A DNA stretch of 47,777 nt. It comes from Nocardioides sp. AX2bis. GTDB lineage: Bacteria > Actinomycetota > Actinomycetes > Propionibacteriales > Nocardioidaceae. The stretch is from the NCBI RefSeq assembly GCF_902506435.1, contig NZ_LR733215.1, positions 2,217,078-2,264,854 of the forward strand, written 5' to 3'. Below, in pieces: positions 1 through 8,286 of the stretch. Position 1 is the stretch's first letter. Each line of letters starts with the position of its first letter. The position numbers were made by a program, and so were the translations under genes. Below the pieces are notes generated by a model. It saw only the letters and a list, made by a program, of their open reading frames with translations, was not told the origin of the DNA and made no database searches.

Positions 1-348
1 CCCCTCCACCTCACCGTCCCCCACCCCGAGTACCGGTCCCTGGTGGGGTGGACCGACAACCGCCACGTCGTGCTCGTCGACACCCACGACGACGACACGA
101 CCCGACTCCTCAGCCACCGCCTGGACGGCGGCCGAAGCCAGGTGATCACCAGCGTCGACGGCACCTCGAGCTACGGCGTGGGCAGCGTCCAGCTCGCATC
201 GGCACTCCTCAGCGACATGGAGGTCCGAGGAGCGGGCACACCGGACAGGGGGTCGATCCCGGAGCTGCGCCTCGCACTGGCCGTGCTGCTCGGCCTGGCT
301 GTCACGGCCCTCGCCGCGCGCCTGCCCCGCCGCCGGTCGAGGCCGTAG
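1..348 (+). CDS. C-terminal part of a membrane-anchored protein (5' end outside window)
   Basis: The frame is open from the first base and ends at a TAG at 346-348, giving the last 115 residues of a longer protein. Most of this piece is polar. A single hydrophobic segment (about residues 92-108, LALAVLLGLAVTALAA) is followed by an Arg-rich tail, which fits a C-terminal membrane anchor with a short cytoplasmic end and the bulk of the protein outside. The extracellular part resembles beta-rich repeats, but I cannot assign a family from this fragment. The product is unknown. The coding frame is well supported by codon use and by the clear anchor at the end. Confidence 0.6.
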   Translation, partial: PLHLTVPHPEYRSLVGWTDNRHVVLVDTHDDDTTRLLSHRLDGGRSQVITSVDGTSSYGVGSVQLASALLSDMEVRGAGTPDRGSIPELRLALAVLLGLAVTALAARLPRRRSRP

Positions 349-433
349 GAGACAGCTCCGCCACGGACGAGGACGGCGACTGTGCGACACCACCATCGGG
401 GACTCGACGTGGCAGCCGTCAGGACCCCGTCCC

Positions 434-439
434 TAGTCT
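434..439 (+). promoter_or_regulatory. Probable -10 box of leaderless msrB transcript
   Basis: TAGTCT fits the actinobacterial TANNNT -10 pattern and ends 6 nt before the ATG of msrB. Transcription would start at or next to the start codon. No Shine-Dalgarno sequence is visible. Confidence 0.5.
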
Positions 440-445
440 GGACCC

Positions 446-898
446 ATGTTCAGGCGCCGGTCCCGACCACCGCCGGAGGTCGTCCGCTCGGACGCCGAGT
501 GGCGCGCGAGCCTCGAGCCCGAGGCCTACCGGGTCCTTCGCCGCTCAGGCACCGAGGCCCCCCGGACCAGCCCGTACGAGCACCCGCCCGCGGACCCGGT
601 CGGGGTGTACCAGTGCCTGGGCTGCGAAGCGGAGCTGTTCCGCGCCGACGACCAGTTCGACTCCGGGACGGGGTGGCCCAGCTTCACCTCCGCCGCGACC
701 CCGGACGCCGTACGCGTCCGCACCGACTTCACGATGCTGGTGCCACGGCGCGAGGCCACCTGCACCCGCTGCGGAGGGCACCTGGGACACGTGTTCGCCG
801 ACGGTCCGGCGCCCACCGGGCAGCGATGGTGCATCAACGGGGCCGCCCTCACCCTCGACGGGTCTGCGTCCGCACCCGCGGCGGGGCAGCCCGGCTAG
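446..898 (+). CDS. msrB: Peptide methionine-R-sulfoxide reductase MsrB
   Basis: The 150-residue product should reduce methionine-R-sulfoxide in oxidised proteins in the cytoplasm. All family landmarks are visible: two zinc CxxC pairs (C57/C60 and C106/C109), the GTGWPSF segment at 74-80, GGHLGHVF at 110-117 and the catalytic cysteine C129 in RWCINGAAL. Length is normal, with a short basic N-terminal extension. The ATG at 446 lies 6 nt after a TAGTCT box (434-439), so the mRNA is probably leaderless. The gene stands alone and converges with the universal stress gene to its right. Confidence 0.93.
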   Translation: MFRRRSRPPPEVVRSDAEWRASLEPEAYRVLRRSGTEAPRTSPYEHPPADPVGVYQCLGCEAELFRADDQFDSGTGWPSFTSAATPDAVRVRTDFTMLVPRREATCTRCGGHLGHVFADGPAPTGQRWCINGAALTLDGSASAPAAGQPG

Positions 899-959
899 GT
901 CGGTCCTCAGTCACACTGCTCCGCTGCACCCTTCGACACGGGAGCGATGGGCAGTCGGC

Positions 960-1856
960 TCAGTCGGTACGCGGGGCAGGCACCATGAGGACCGGCACGG
1001 GTGCCGATCGCAGGATCTTGGACGCCCGGGACCCGAGGAAGAGCCGGGCGGCCGGGGCGACCGAGCTCGGCCCGACGACCAGCACGTCGCCGTCGCCCCA
1101 GGTGACGTCCCAGATCGCCTTGTTCCACGACACGCCCTCCCCGACCACGAGCGAGGCCGCGAGCCGTTCGCCCAGGGCGGCGTCGACAGCGCCCACCTGA
1201 GCCTCGATCCCGGCCCGAGTGCGCGTCACCCACTCATCGACGACGAGCTCGTCGGCGGACTCCTCGACGGTCCCGAAGAACCTCTTGGGCGGTCGGACGA
1301 GGAACGACACGGCCCGGAGGTCTGCGCCGACCAGGTCGGCGAGCCCCGCGCCCAGGGTGGCCAGCTGGGCCGCGCCCGACGATCCGCCGTAGCCGATGCT
1401 GACCCGACGGATGCGTGTGGTCGGCCCGCAGCGGAACCCGCGCGGGGCGAGGAGCACCGGAAGCGGTGCCGTGTGCGCAAGCCGATCGGTGATGCTGCCC
1501 AGCGAGATCCGGCCGAGAGCCCCCTTGCTCGACGAGCCGAGGACCAGGACCGACGCATCCGTGGCGGCAGCGAGCTCGAGCAGTCCTGCAGGGATGGACG
1601 ACGCCTGACGCACCTCGAAGGTCGCCTCGACGTCGCGCGGGAGACTCGCTCTGGCCCTGTCGAGGACGGATCGGGCCCATTCGGCGAGCGGACCGAGGTA
1701 GTCGCCGTCGACGAGCTCCGGCGTCCCTCCGGCGTGCGCCGTGGTGATGACGACCCCGACGACCAGCGGCTCGCCCGTCGAACGGGCCAGCAGGATGGCC
1801 AGCTCCAGGCCCGAGGTGCCGCTGTCCTGCGCGGTGTAGCCGACGACGATCGTCAT
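960..1856 (-). CDS. Universal stress protein, two tandem USP domains
   Basis: The 298-residue protein contains two UspA-like domains (about 1-140 and 148-297). The first begins MTIVVGYTAQDSG and carries a nucleotide-loop-like segment GSSSKGALGRISLGS at 107-121; the second has GPSSVAPAARLFLGSRAS in the equivalent place, without the classic glycine spacing. Such proteins usually bind ATP or sense stress in the cytoplasm. The ATG at 1856 lies only 3 nt beyond the stop of the upstream permease gene, so the two are almost certainly co-transcribed and this protein may modulate the permease. Confidence 0.85.
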   Translation of the reverse strand: MTIVVGYTAQDSGTSGLELAILLARSTGEPLVVGVVITTAHAGGTPELVDGDYLGPLAEWARSVLDRARASLPRDVEATFEVRQASSIPAGLLELAAATDASVLVLGSSSKGALGRISLGSITDRLAHTAPLPVLLAPRGFRCGPTTRIRRVSIGYGGSSGAAQLATLGAGLADLVGADLRAVSFLVRPPKRFFGTVEESADELVVDEWVTRTRAGIEAQVGAVDAALGERLAASLVVGEGVSWNKAIWDVTWGDGDVLVVGPSSVAPAARLFLGSRASKILRSAPVPVLMVPAPRTD

Positions 1857-1859
1857 CGG

Positions 1860-3677
1860 CTACGCCCGTGTCACCAGGGAGGACGCCTCGACGTGGGTCA
1901 CGGGCACACCGTGCTCGGCGGCCCGGTCGACGACCTCGAACCGCTGCCAGACCGATGCCGACGCGGGAAGCGTCACGACGACGATCTGGTCGGGGTGGAA
2001 CTCCTTGACGGCCGCCGCCAACGCGCGCAGCGGTCGGTAGTCCCCCAAGCCCCCCGACGCCTCCAGGTCGTCGGCGCTCATGGCGTCGAGCGTCCTGTCC
2101 AGTCGCTCCTGCGCAGCCTTGACCGTCTCCTCCCGTACGGACATCGCGCCGTGGCTCGAGGCGACGCCGGTCTCCACCGCGCTGGCCGGCACGCAGACGT
2201 AGTACGTCGCCGTCCCCGCGGCGTCGATCCGCTTCAGCTCACGGAGGAGCTCGTCGGCTTCCAGGGTCTGGTTGGCCAGCACGAGGACGCGGTGCGCCTC
2301 GCCGGTCAGTACGGGAGCGGTCTGTCCGGGTAGCCGGGCGACCCGTGCCTTGTTGATGAAGAACAGGACGATCACGACGCCCCACGACACCAGGCTCAGC
2401 ACCAGCTGGATCCGCACGTCGTCGGTCAGGGCCATCTGGACCAGCACGAGGAAGATGCCCAGGGTCGCGACGACGGAGAGGCCGGGGAAGAGCCACATCT
2501 TCACCGTGAGCGTCGCTTGGTCGGCTCGGTAGCGGAGCACGATCTGGGAGATGGCGATGAGCAGGTAGACGAACAGGATGACCGCGCCGGAGGAGTTGAG
2601 CAGGAACGAGAACACCGTGTCCGGAGAGACGGCGGCCATGATGACCGCCAGGAACCCGACGACCGACGAGGCGAGGATGGCGACCATCGGGACGCCGCGG
2701 GAGCTGACCGACACCATCGCCGCGGGCGCCTCGCGGCGGGCCGCCAGGACGAACAGCATCCGGGAGGCCGTGTAGAGACCGGCGTTGAGGCAGGACAGGA
2801 CCGCGGTGAGGACGACTGCGTTCATGACGTGGTCGGCGTACGGGATGCCCATCTCCCTGAACGCCGCGACGTACGGCGAGGCAGCCAGGTCGTCGGAGTT
2901 CCACGGAAGGATGACGGAGAGCAGGAAGACCGAGCCGACGAAGAAGATCGCGATGCGGGTGATGACCGAGTTGGCGGCCTTGGCGACGGCGCGCTCGGGG
3001 TCGTCGGACTCGGCAGCGGCGATGGTGGCGATCTCCGCCCCGACCATCGAGAAGATGACGGTGACGACGCCGGCGGTGATGGCCGCCCCGCCCTGGGGAA
3101 GGAATCCGCCTTGCGAGGTGAGGTTGCTGAAGTCCGGGCTCGCGTCCGGCCAGATCCCGAGGACGAAGAGCGCGCCGCAGACGAGGAAGACGATGATGGC
3201 GCCGACCTTGATGCCGGCGAACCAGAACTCGAACTCGCCGAAGGACGACACCGAGATCAGGTTGGTTCCCGTCATCAGGAGCATGAGGACGAGGCTGAGC
3301 ACCCAGGTCGGCACATCGGGGAGCCAGAAGTTGATGACCACCGCACCGGCGACGGCCTCGAAGCCGACGACGATGACCCAGAAGTACCAGTACAGCCAGC
3401 CGACCGAGAAGCCGGCCCAGTCCCCCAGGGCCTCGCGGGCGTAGTCGGCGAACGACCCCGTCGACGGGTTGGCCACCGCCATCTCGGCGAGCATCCGCAT
3501 GATCAGGATGATGAAGGCCCCGCACAGGGCATAGGTGAGGAATGCCCCGGGTCCGGTGTTCTGGATGACCGTCCCGGACCCGACGAAAAGGCCCGCTCCG
3601 ATGACACCGCCCATGGCGATCATGGTCAGCTGGCGCTGGTTGAGCGCCTTCTTCAGCTCAGGTCCGGCACCAGTCAT
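1860..3677 (-). CDS. gabP: APC-family amino-acid permease (GABA permease type) with C-terminal USP-like domain
   Basis: The 605-residue protein starts with a cytoplasmic tail and the diagnostic amino-acid-permease motif GGVIGAGLFVGSG (23-35). About twelve membrane helices follow up to roughly residue 455. The sequence is closest in feel to GabP/AnsP-type secondary transporters, which import GABA or related amino acids with protons. Unusually, about 140 soluble residues follow (from EAHRVLVLANQTL near 465); their alternating beta/alpha pattern with VLVLANQ and QIVVVTLP resembles a universal-stress Rossmann fold. A separate USP gene follows after 3 nt. Substrate assignment is inferred, not proven by sequence. 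Confidence 0.82.
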   Translation of the reverse strand: MTGAGPELKKALNQRQLTMIAMGGVIGAGLFVGSGTVIQNTGPGAFLTYALCGAFIILIMRMLAEMAVANPSTGSFADYAREALGDWAGFSVGWLYWYFWVIVVGFEAVAGAVVINFWLPDVPTWVLSLVLMLLMTGTNLISVSSFGEFEFWFAGIKVGAIIVFLVCGALFVLGIWPDASPDFSNLTSQGGFLPQGGAAITAGVVTVIFSMVGAEIATIAAAESDDPERAVAKAANSVITRIAIFFVGSVFLLSVILPWNSDDLAASPYVAAFREMGIPYADHVMNAVVLTAVLSCLNAGLYTASRMLFVLAARREAPAAMVSVSSRGVPMVAILASSVVGFLAVIMAAVSPDTVFSFLLNSSGAVILFVYLLIAISQIVLRYRADQATLTVKMWLFPGLSVVATLGIFLVLVQMALTDDVRIQLVLSLVSWGVVIVLFFINKARVARLPGQTAPVLTGEAHRVLVLANQTLEADELLRELKRIDAAGTATYYVCVPASAVETGVASSHGAMSVREETVKAAQERLDRTLDAMSADDLEASGGLGDYRPLRALAAAVKEFHPDQIVVVTLPASASVWQRFEVVDRAAEHGVPVTHVEASSLVTRA

Positions 3678-4171
3678 GTCAGGTTCCCCTCAGTGCACGA
3701 GATGACGGGGTGAATCGAGACATGTCGATCCGACGCGTTTGTCCGGCCGAACTGCACTGCCCCGAGATGCGGTTATCAACGTAATGACCGTTGCGACACT
3801 TGTCTACGGACCGGAATTCGCGGGAATTCCCCACCAGGAAACTATTTCCCACGTCGCAAGGGTCGGGGCATCGCTCCCCGGCGGGCTCGGGCGGCGTCGG
3901 CGTCCCTCGCGTGCGGCGACGGCCGCACGTACGATGCCACGGCCGCTCCCGATGGGCGGCGCGACAACTCCACACCAGCGCGGTCACGCCGAATCCTGCC
4001 CGCCGTCGCTGTAACCCACCACGGGCAGGAGCGGGGGACCCAGGTTCCACGCGGCCGCCGACACCCGTCCCGACGGGACGGCGGCCACTCGGGGCGAAGC
4101 CACTGCGGTGGCGGGGCACCTTTCTGCTCCAGCCCGACAGCTCACTTCGCAGGCGCGGGAAGGAACTGGCC
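3678..4171. other. 494-bp intergenic region holding the riboswitch leader of the transglycosylase gene
   Basis: This gap separates the divergent permease and Rpf-like genes. The right part (about 3965-4150) is a structured RNA leader, annotated separately. The left part should carry the permease promoter on the minus strand, but I cannot pick convincing boxes there. It also contains a GGAATTCGCGGGAATTCC imperfect palindrome at about 3813-3830 of unknown role. I see no protein-coding gene. Confidence 0.6.
3965..4150 (+). ncRNA. ydaO/yuaA-type cyclic di-AMP riboswitch
   Basis: Conserved blocks of the ydaO class appear in order: GGTCACGCCGAATCCTGCCC (3982-4001), CGGGCAGGAGCGGGGGACCC (4022-4041), GGGGCGAAGCC (4091-4101), GGGGCACCTTTC near 4113-4124 and a closing CCCGACAGCTCAC at 4132-4144. 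CCTGCCCG and CGGGCAGG pair, forming one helix. In actinobacteria this class sits upstream of cell-wall hydrolase (rpf-like) genes and turns them down when cyclic di-AMP is high. The gene 22 nt downstream is exactly such a hydrolase. Ends are approximate. Confidence 0.88.
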
Positions 4172-4561
4172 ATGCCTGCGATCCGTGCTGCCTCCGATGC
4201 CTCACGCCTGCTCGTCTCAGCCCTCGGCTCCGCGGCTCTCGCCGCTGCGCTGCTCACCGTGGCCGCTCCCGCGGCCGAGGCCCACGACGGCGCGAACCGG
4301 TGGGAGTGCCTCGCCCACTACGAGTCGACCCACCGGTGGCACGTCAACACCGGGAACGGGCACTACGGGGGCCTCCAGTTCTCGTTGTCGACCTGGCGCT
4401 ACTACGGCGGCCCGAACTACTCGGGGAACGCCTACCCCCACGTGGCCACGCGCAAGGAGCAGATCAGGATCGCCAAGCGCGTCGCGTGGCGCGGGTGGAA
4501 CGACCGGCAGGCTCAGGGCGGCGCGTCGGCCTGGCCGAACACGTGGAGCAGCTGCTCCTGA
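4172..4561 (+). CDS. Secreted Rpf-like transglycosylase (resuscitation-promoting-factor domain)
   Basis: The 129-residue preprotein has an N-terminal signal peptide (hydrophobic 12-35, likely cleavage after AEA at 37). A single lysozyme-like Rpf domain follows: WECLAHYES (44-52), NTGNGHYGGLQF (59-70), STWRYYGG (73-80). Glu51 matches the catalytic glutamate. Two cysteines, C46 and C128, could form the usual disulfide. Such enzymes cleave peptidoglycan glycan strands during growth or resuscitation. The ATG at 4172 is chosen because GGAAGGA lies about 8 nt before it and because upstream sequence is riboswitch. There is no LysM or other accessory domain, so this is a minimal form. Confidence 0.88.
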   Translation: MPAIRAASDASRLLVSALGSAALAAALLTVAAPAAEAHDGANRWECLAHYESTHRWHVNTGNGHYGGLQFSLSTWRYYGGPNYSGNAYPHVATRKEQIRIAKRVAWRGWNDRQAQGGASAWPNTWSSCS

Positions 4562-4592
4562 CCCGCATCGCAGTCCTGGCGGGAGCTGCCTC

Positions 4593-4877
4593 CTACGTGA
4601 GGAGGTGGGCGGCCAACAGCTCGAGGTTTCCTCGGCTCCCGGTCTCGCGGTTCGGGCCGTCGGCCCAGAACTGGTCCAGGAAGACGCCGTGCTCGGTGTG
4701 GACGAGCCGGGTGCCTCGGTCGAGCGGGACGAGCCCGTACGACGTCACGGAGGTGGACAGGTGGGTCCCGTCGAGCCACATGTCGTAGGTGGAGACGATG
4801 CGGACGTGCTCGGCCGGCGCGGGGTAGTCGCGGGTGAGGGTGAAGCCGGAGTGGGCGAGGCGGCGTCCGTCGGTCAT
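4593..4877 (-). CDS. SRPBCC (AHSA1-like) protein with an internal deletion
   Basis: The 94-residue product starts like a normal AHSA1-type SRPBCC protein (HSGFTLTRDYPAPAEHV, residues 9-25). It then jumps directly to the second half of the fold (RIVSTYDMWLDGTHLSTS), followed by the usual GTRLVHTEHGVFLDQF and a C-terminal helix. Family members are about 150 residues, so some 50-60 residues between Val25 and Arg26 are missing, in frame. The ligand pocket is probably not formed. The start at 4877 is 8 nt downstream of the reductase-like gene, making it the last gene of an arsR operon; ArsR-SRPBCC pairing is common. Confidence 0.72.
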   Translation of the reverse strand: MTDGRRLAHSGFTLTRDYPAPAEHVRIVSTYDMWLDGTHLSTSVTSYGLVPLDRGTRLVHTEHGVFLDQFWADGPNRETGSRGNLELLAAHLLT

Positions 4878-4885
4878 GGGGAGTC

Positions 4886-5530
4886 CTAGCGCGAGAAGGT
4901 GACGTGGATCGTGCCGCTCTCGGCGACGTCGGTCCTCATGCGGTGGGTGCGTTCGAGCCCGCGAAGGTCCTCCCAGACGCGGTGCCCACGATCGAGCAGG
5001 ACGGGTGCGATCGCGACGTGGAGGTCGTCGACGAGGCCGGCCCGCACGAACGCGCGGGCGGTGCTGATGCCTCCCCCGACGCGCACGTCGAGCCCGCCGG
5101 CGGCCTCGCTGGCCTCGGCGAGCACGTCCTCGGGAGCCGCATCGCGGAAGCGGAACGTCGTCCCTCCCCGCATCTCGACATCGGGTCGTGGCGCCGTGCC
5201 GGTGAGGACGTAGACCGGGAAGCCGAACGGTGGCTCCTCGCCCCACCAGCCCGTCCAGTCGGGGTCGTCAGGGAACGCGTGCAGGCCGAACATCGCGGCG
5301 CCCATGATCTCGGCACCGACGCCCTCGAAGAACGCTGCGGCGTAGGCGTCGTCGACACCGGTCGTGCCGGCGCCGCTGGTGTCGCGGAAGACGCGCTCCC
5401 TGATGGTGCGGGTCGCGACGTAGGCCGTGGTGAGGGGCTCCCAGTCCTCCCCCATCGGGTTCTCGGGGCCGCCACCGGCCGAGGTGTAGCCGTCGAGCGA
5501 GCTGAAGAGGTCGGTGCGGACGCGGGTCAT
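4886..5530 (-). CDS. Dihydrofolate reductase family (RibD C-terminal domain) protein
   Basis: The 214-residue protein is a stand-alone RibD-C/DHFR-fold domain. Visible landmarks are FSSLDGYTSAGGG (9-21), GAEIMGAAMFG, PVYVLTG, the nucleotide-binding GGLDVRVGGGISTARAFV and the C-terminal LVDDLHVAIAPVLL. Proteins of this type bind NADPH and reduce unknown small molecules; most are not true folate enzymes. Its ATG (5530) is one base after the end of the ArsR-family gene, so it sits in the middle of a three-gene operon with ArsR and SRPBCC. Confidence 0.85.
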   Translation of the reverse strand: MTRVRTDLFSSLDGYTSAGGGPENPMGEDWEPLTTAYVATRTIRERVFRDTSGAGTTGVDDAYAAAFFEGVGAEIMGAAMFGLHAFPDDPDWTGWWGEEPPFGFPVYVLTGTAPRPDVEMRGGTTFRFRDAAPEDVLAEASEAAGGLDVRVGGGISTARAFVRAGLVDDLHVAIAPVLLDRGHRVWEDLRGLERTHRMRTDVAESGTIHVTFSR

Positions 5531-5531
5531 G

Positions 5532-5867
5532 TCACGTGGCTTCCTGTGCGGAGCGGGTCAGATGGATGCCGAGCCGGTCGGCCTGCCGTTCGGCGGGTGT
5601 GCGCTGCTCGCCGAGCCACAGGTGCAGGACGTCGAGAGCGCCCGGCCGCAGGGTCACCGTGCGCACTCGGCCGTGCTTCTCCGAGGTCACCACTCCGGCG
5701 TCCTCGAGCACCCGGAGGTGCTGCATCAGGGACGGCAGCGCCATCGAGAAGGGTGCGGCCAGCTCGGAGACGACGGCCGGCGAGATCGCCAACCGCTCGA
5801 CGACAGCCCGGCGGGTCGGGTCCGCCAAGGCGCGCAGCACGGAGTCCAACCCGCCATAGTGAGGCAT
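5532..5867 (-). CDS. ArsR-family winged-helix repressor
   Basis: The 111-residue protein opens with LRALADPTRRAVVERLA (11-27), the typical ArsR first helices. A helix-turn-helix follows at about 30-57 (SELAAPFSMALPSLMQHLRVL) with a wing around 60-73. No metal-binding cysteines are present, which points to the SRPBCC-linked subgroup rather than metal sensors. The ATG at 5867 is chosen because homology starts right after it; an in-frame GTG lies three codons upstream. It leads an operon with the reductase-like and SRPBCC genes and probably controls them. TGACTCA near the start is a possible operator half. Confidence 0.85.
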   Translation of the reverse strand: MPHYGGLDSVLRALADPTRRAVVERLAISPAVVSELAAPFSMALPSLMQHLRVLEDAGVVTSEKHGRVRTVTLRPGALDVLHLWLGEQRTPAERQADRLGIHLTRSAQEAT

Positions 5868-5967
5868 GTGACTCACTGTTGCGCAGGGATCGACAGCCGT
5901 CAACCACGCCTGAGGCGTCGCACGTCGGCGGCGGGCGAGCCGCCGCTCGCCACCGGGTCGGTCCCGG

Positions 5968-5973
5968 TAGCGT
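5968..5973 (+). promoter_or_regulatory. Probable -10 box of leaderless helicase transcript
   Basis: TAGCGT matches TANNNT and ends 6 nt before the GTG start. No ribosome-binding site is visible between them. Confidence 0.45.
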
Positions 5974-5979
5974 CCAGAA

Positions 5980-7707
5980 GTGCCGAGTCGTCGCCCCTCC
6001 CCCGCTCGCCGACGCAGCGCGTCGTCGCGCCGCGGCGGCACGCGCCCGCGGCCGCTGCCGACCGCCGGGCCGGGCGAGCGGCTGTGGGTGCTCGACGTCC
6101 CCTACGGCACCCAGGTCGACGGCGCCGCCTGGCACCCGGCGGTCAGGACCCACCTGTACGTGGGGCGTGACCTGCCCACCGACCTCGCGCCCTACGCTCC
6201 CGGGCCGTACACGCTCGGCCGGTTCATCGAGAACACGCTCAACCCCGACAGCCCGACCCCCTCCCCCGCACCGACCGACGAGCTCGAGCCCCGGCGGATC
6301 CAGTTCGAGGCCGCGGACGCGATCGCCGCGCGCGCCGAGGCGGGCGGACGGCAGTTCCTGCTGGCCGACGAGCCCGGCGTCGGCAAGACGATCTCCGCGG
6401 TGCTCGGGGCGACGGCGGTGGGCGACCTCCGCGGCGCGCGGCGGGTGCTCGTCGTGGCCGACCGGCCCGCCGCCATCACGATCGGCCACTGGTGCCGCAC
6501 GATCACCGCGCTGGGCGACGGCGGCCTGGAATGGGTCGTGATCACGTGGGACCGCCTGGAGAAGGTCAAGGACCACCCGTGGGACGTGATCATCGCCGAC
6601 GAGGCGCACGCGCTGCGGCGTACGACGACGAAGCGGTGGAAGCTCTGGGCCAAGATCTCGGGCCACGCCCGAGCGCACGACACGGCGCCGTTCGTGATCG
6701 CGACCACCGCGACACCCGGGCACACGCCGCTGGAGCTGCCGTACCTCGCCCCGGCCTACGCGCAGGTGCTCGACGAGCCGATGAAGGAGTGGACCTCGGC
6801 CGCGCAGCCCGGGGCCACGTTCGCCTCCGCGCTCGAACGCCACGGCGTCGGCGTGGAGCCGGGGCGCTCCGGTGCGACCTGGACCACCGATCCCGGCCGG
6901 CGCGCCGCCGACCTCAAGCTCGTACGCGGCTGGCTCGCCGACGAGCGGCCCCCGGCGATGCTGCACCGCGCCGCACCGTGGGGGCCGGTGCCGATCTCCG
7001 GCATGCCGGTGGCGCTCACGCCGGCGGAGCGGAGTGCGTACGAGGCCGAGTGGGGCGAGTTCTGCCGCGAGATGGACCTCGCGCGACGGGGGCGCAGCGT
7101 GGCGAAGGGCCGCGCCGCGCTGCTGCGGTTCCGGCAGAAGGCCGGGCTGATCCGGGTCGACTCGACGGTCGACTGGATCGCCCAGCAGGTCCAGGCCGAG
7201 CGACAGGTGGCGTGCTCGGTCGAGTTCGTCACGACCGCCGCCGACCCGATCGCCGACCGGCTGCGTGACTCGGGCATCGACGTCGCCACGATCTACGGCC
7301 GCGACCGGTTCGACCCCGAGGCCGAGCGGCTCCGCTTCCAGACCGGGCAGGCGAAGGTCTGCGTGTTCACCACGGTTGCCTCGATCAGCCTGCACGCCGG
7401 CGAGACCCTCCCCGACGGCCACCAGGCGAGCACGGAGCCGCGCGTCGGCGTCTTCCACCAGGCCCGCTTCTCCGGCATCGCCGCACGACAGGTCACCGGC
7501 CGTACCCACCGCGACCACCAGGTCTCGCCCTGGCACATCGCCTACGCCGAGGGCACGGTCGAGGAGCAGGTCGGCAAGGTGATGGTGGAGCGGATCGCCG
7601 CCGCCTCCGACACGGTGGGGAGCGACACCACCGGGCTCACCGACCTCGCCCAGCTCCTCGGCGCCGACTGGCTGCCGACCACGACCTTGACCGAGGACGG
7701 CACCTGA
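5980..7707 (+). CDS. SF2/SNF2-like helicase, phage-type
   Basis: The 575-residue protein has a basic low-complexity N-terminus (1-30), then a superfamily 2 ATPase core: Walker A LADEPGVGKTIS (128-139), Walker B IIADEAHAL (204-212), a SAT-like motif ATTATPG (241-247), and in the second RecA lobe QVTGRTHRD near 503-511 as motif VI. The layout resembles the compact DNA helicases carried by actinophages, but no other phage gene surrounds it. It probably translocates on DNA using ATP; the biological role is unknown. The GTG at 5980 follows a TAGCGT box (5968-5973) by 6 nt, suggesting a leaderless message. Confidence 0.75.
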   Translation: MPSRRPSPARRRSASSRRGGTRPRPLPTAGPGERLWVLDVPYGTQVDGAAWHPAVRTHLYVGRDLPTDLAPYAPGPYTLGRFIENTLNPDSPTPSPAPTDELEPRRIQFEAADAIAARAEAGGRQFLLADEPGVGKTISAVLGATAVGDLRGARRVLVVADRPAAITIGHWCRTITALGDGGLEWVVITWDRLEKVKDHPWDVIIADEAHALRRTTTKRWKLWAKISGHARAHDTAPFVIATTATPGHTPLELPYLAPAYAQVLDEPMKEWTSAAQPGATFASALERHGVGVEPGRSGATWTTDPGRRAADLKLVRGWLADERPPAMLHRAAPWGPVPISGMPVALTPAERSAYEAEWGEFCREMDLARRGRSVAKGRAALLRFRQKAGLIRVDSTVDWIAQQVQAERQVACSVEFVTTAADPIADRLRDSGIDVATIYGRDRFDPEAERLRFQTGQAKVCVFTTVASISLHAGETLPDGHQASTEPRVGVFHQARFSGIAARQVTGRTHRDHQVSPWHIAYAEGTVEEQVGKVMVERIAAASDTVGSDTTGLTDLAQLLGADWLPTTTLTEDGT

Positions 7708-7724
7708 CCTGCGAGGGTGGGCAG

Positions 7725-8228
7725 GTGAGCGAAACAAGCATCCGCAACCACCACGAGTCCCTCACCGTCGAGGCGTCGGCCGAGACGCTCTACGACCTGG
7801 TCTCGGACATCACCCGCACCGGCGAGTGGAGTCCGGTCTGTACGTCCTGCTGGTGGGACGACGACGCCGAGGCAGGTCAGGTCGGCGCCTGGTTCACCGG
7901 GCGCAACGAGCTCCCGGACCGGACGTGGGAGACCCGGTCGACGGTGGTGGCGGCCGAGCGCGGTCGCGAGTTCGCCTGGGTCGTGGGCGGCAGCTACGTC
8001 CGCTGGGGCTTTACCTTCGCCCCCGCCGGGACCGGGACGAGGATCACCGAGTCGTGGGAGTTCCTGTCCGGCGGGATCGCCATGTTCGAGGAGAAGTTCG
8101 GCGACCGGGCGGACGTCGAGATCGCCGACCGTACGCAGCAGGCCCTCCACGGCATCCCTGAGACGCTCGCTGCGATCAAGCAGATCGCCGAGTCGTCCAC
8201 GGGCGCCGGAGATCGGGCTCGGTCCTGA
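7725..8228 (+). CDS. SRPBCC family protein (polyketide cyclase/dehydrase-like)
   Basis: The 167-residue product has the START/SRPBCC pattern: an N-terminal strand HHESLTVEASAETLYDLVSD (6-25), TRTGEWSP, a central strand-rich part with GREFAWVVGG and GTGTRITESWEF, and a long C-terminal helix. Such proteins bind hydrophobic ligands; no catalytic signature can be read. The GTG at 7725 is 17 nt after the helicase stop, so co-transcription is possible, but this looks like an ordinary housekeeping-type gene. Confidence 0.8.
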   Translation: MSETSIRNHHESLTVEASAETLYDLVSDITRTGEWSPVCTSCWWDDDAEAGQVGAWFTGRNELPDRTWETRSTVVAAERGREFAWVVGGSYVRWGFTFAPAGTGTRITESWEFLSGGIAMFEEKFGDRADVEIADRTQQALHGIPETLAAIKQIAESSTGAGDRARS

Positions 8229-8286
8229 CCGGGCGCCGTGGCGTTTCGGCGAACCCGCAGGCCAGCCACATGCCACAGTCGGGGAC

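Noticed and set aside
48..2333. Very long open frame (over 750 codons) on the plus strand
   Set aside because: Its translation is Arg/Pro/Ala low-complexity and it lies across msrB and antisense to the USP and permease genes; an artefact of high GC.
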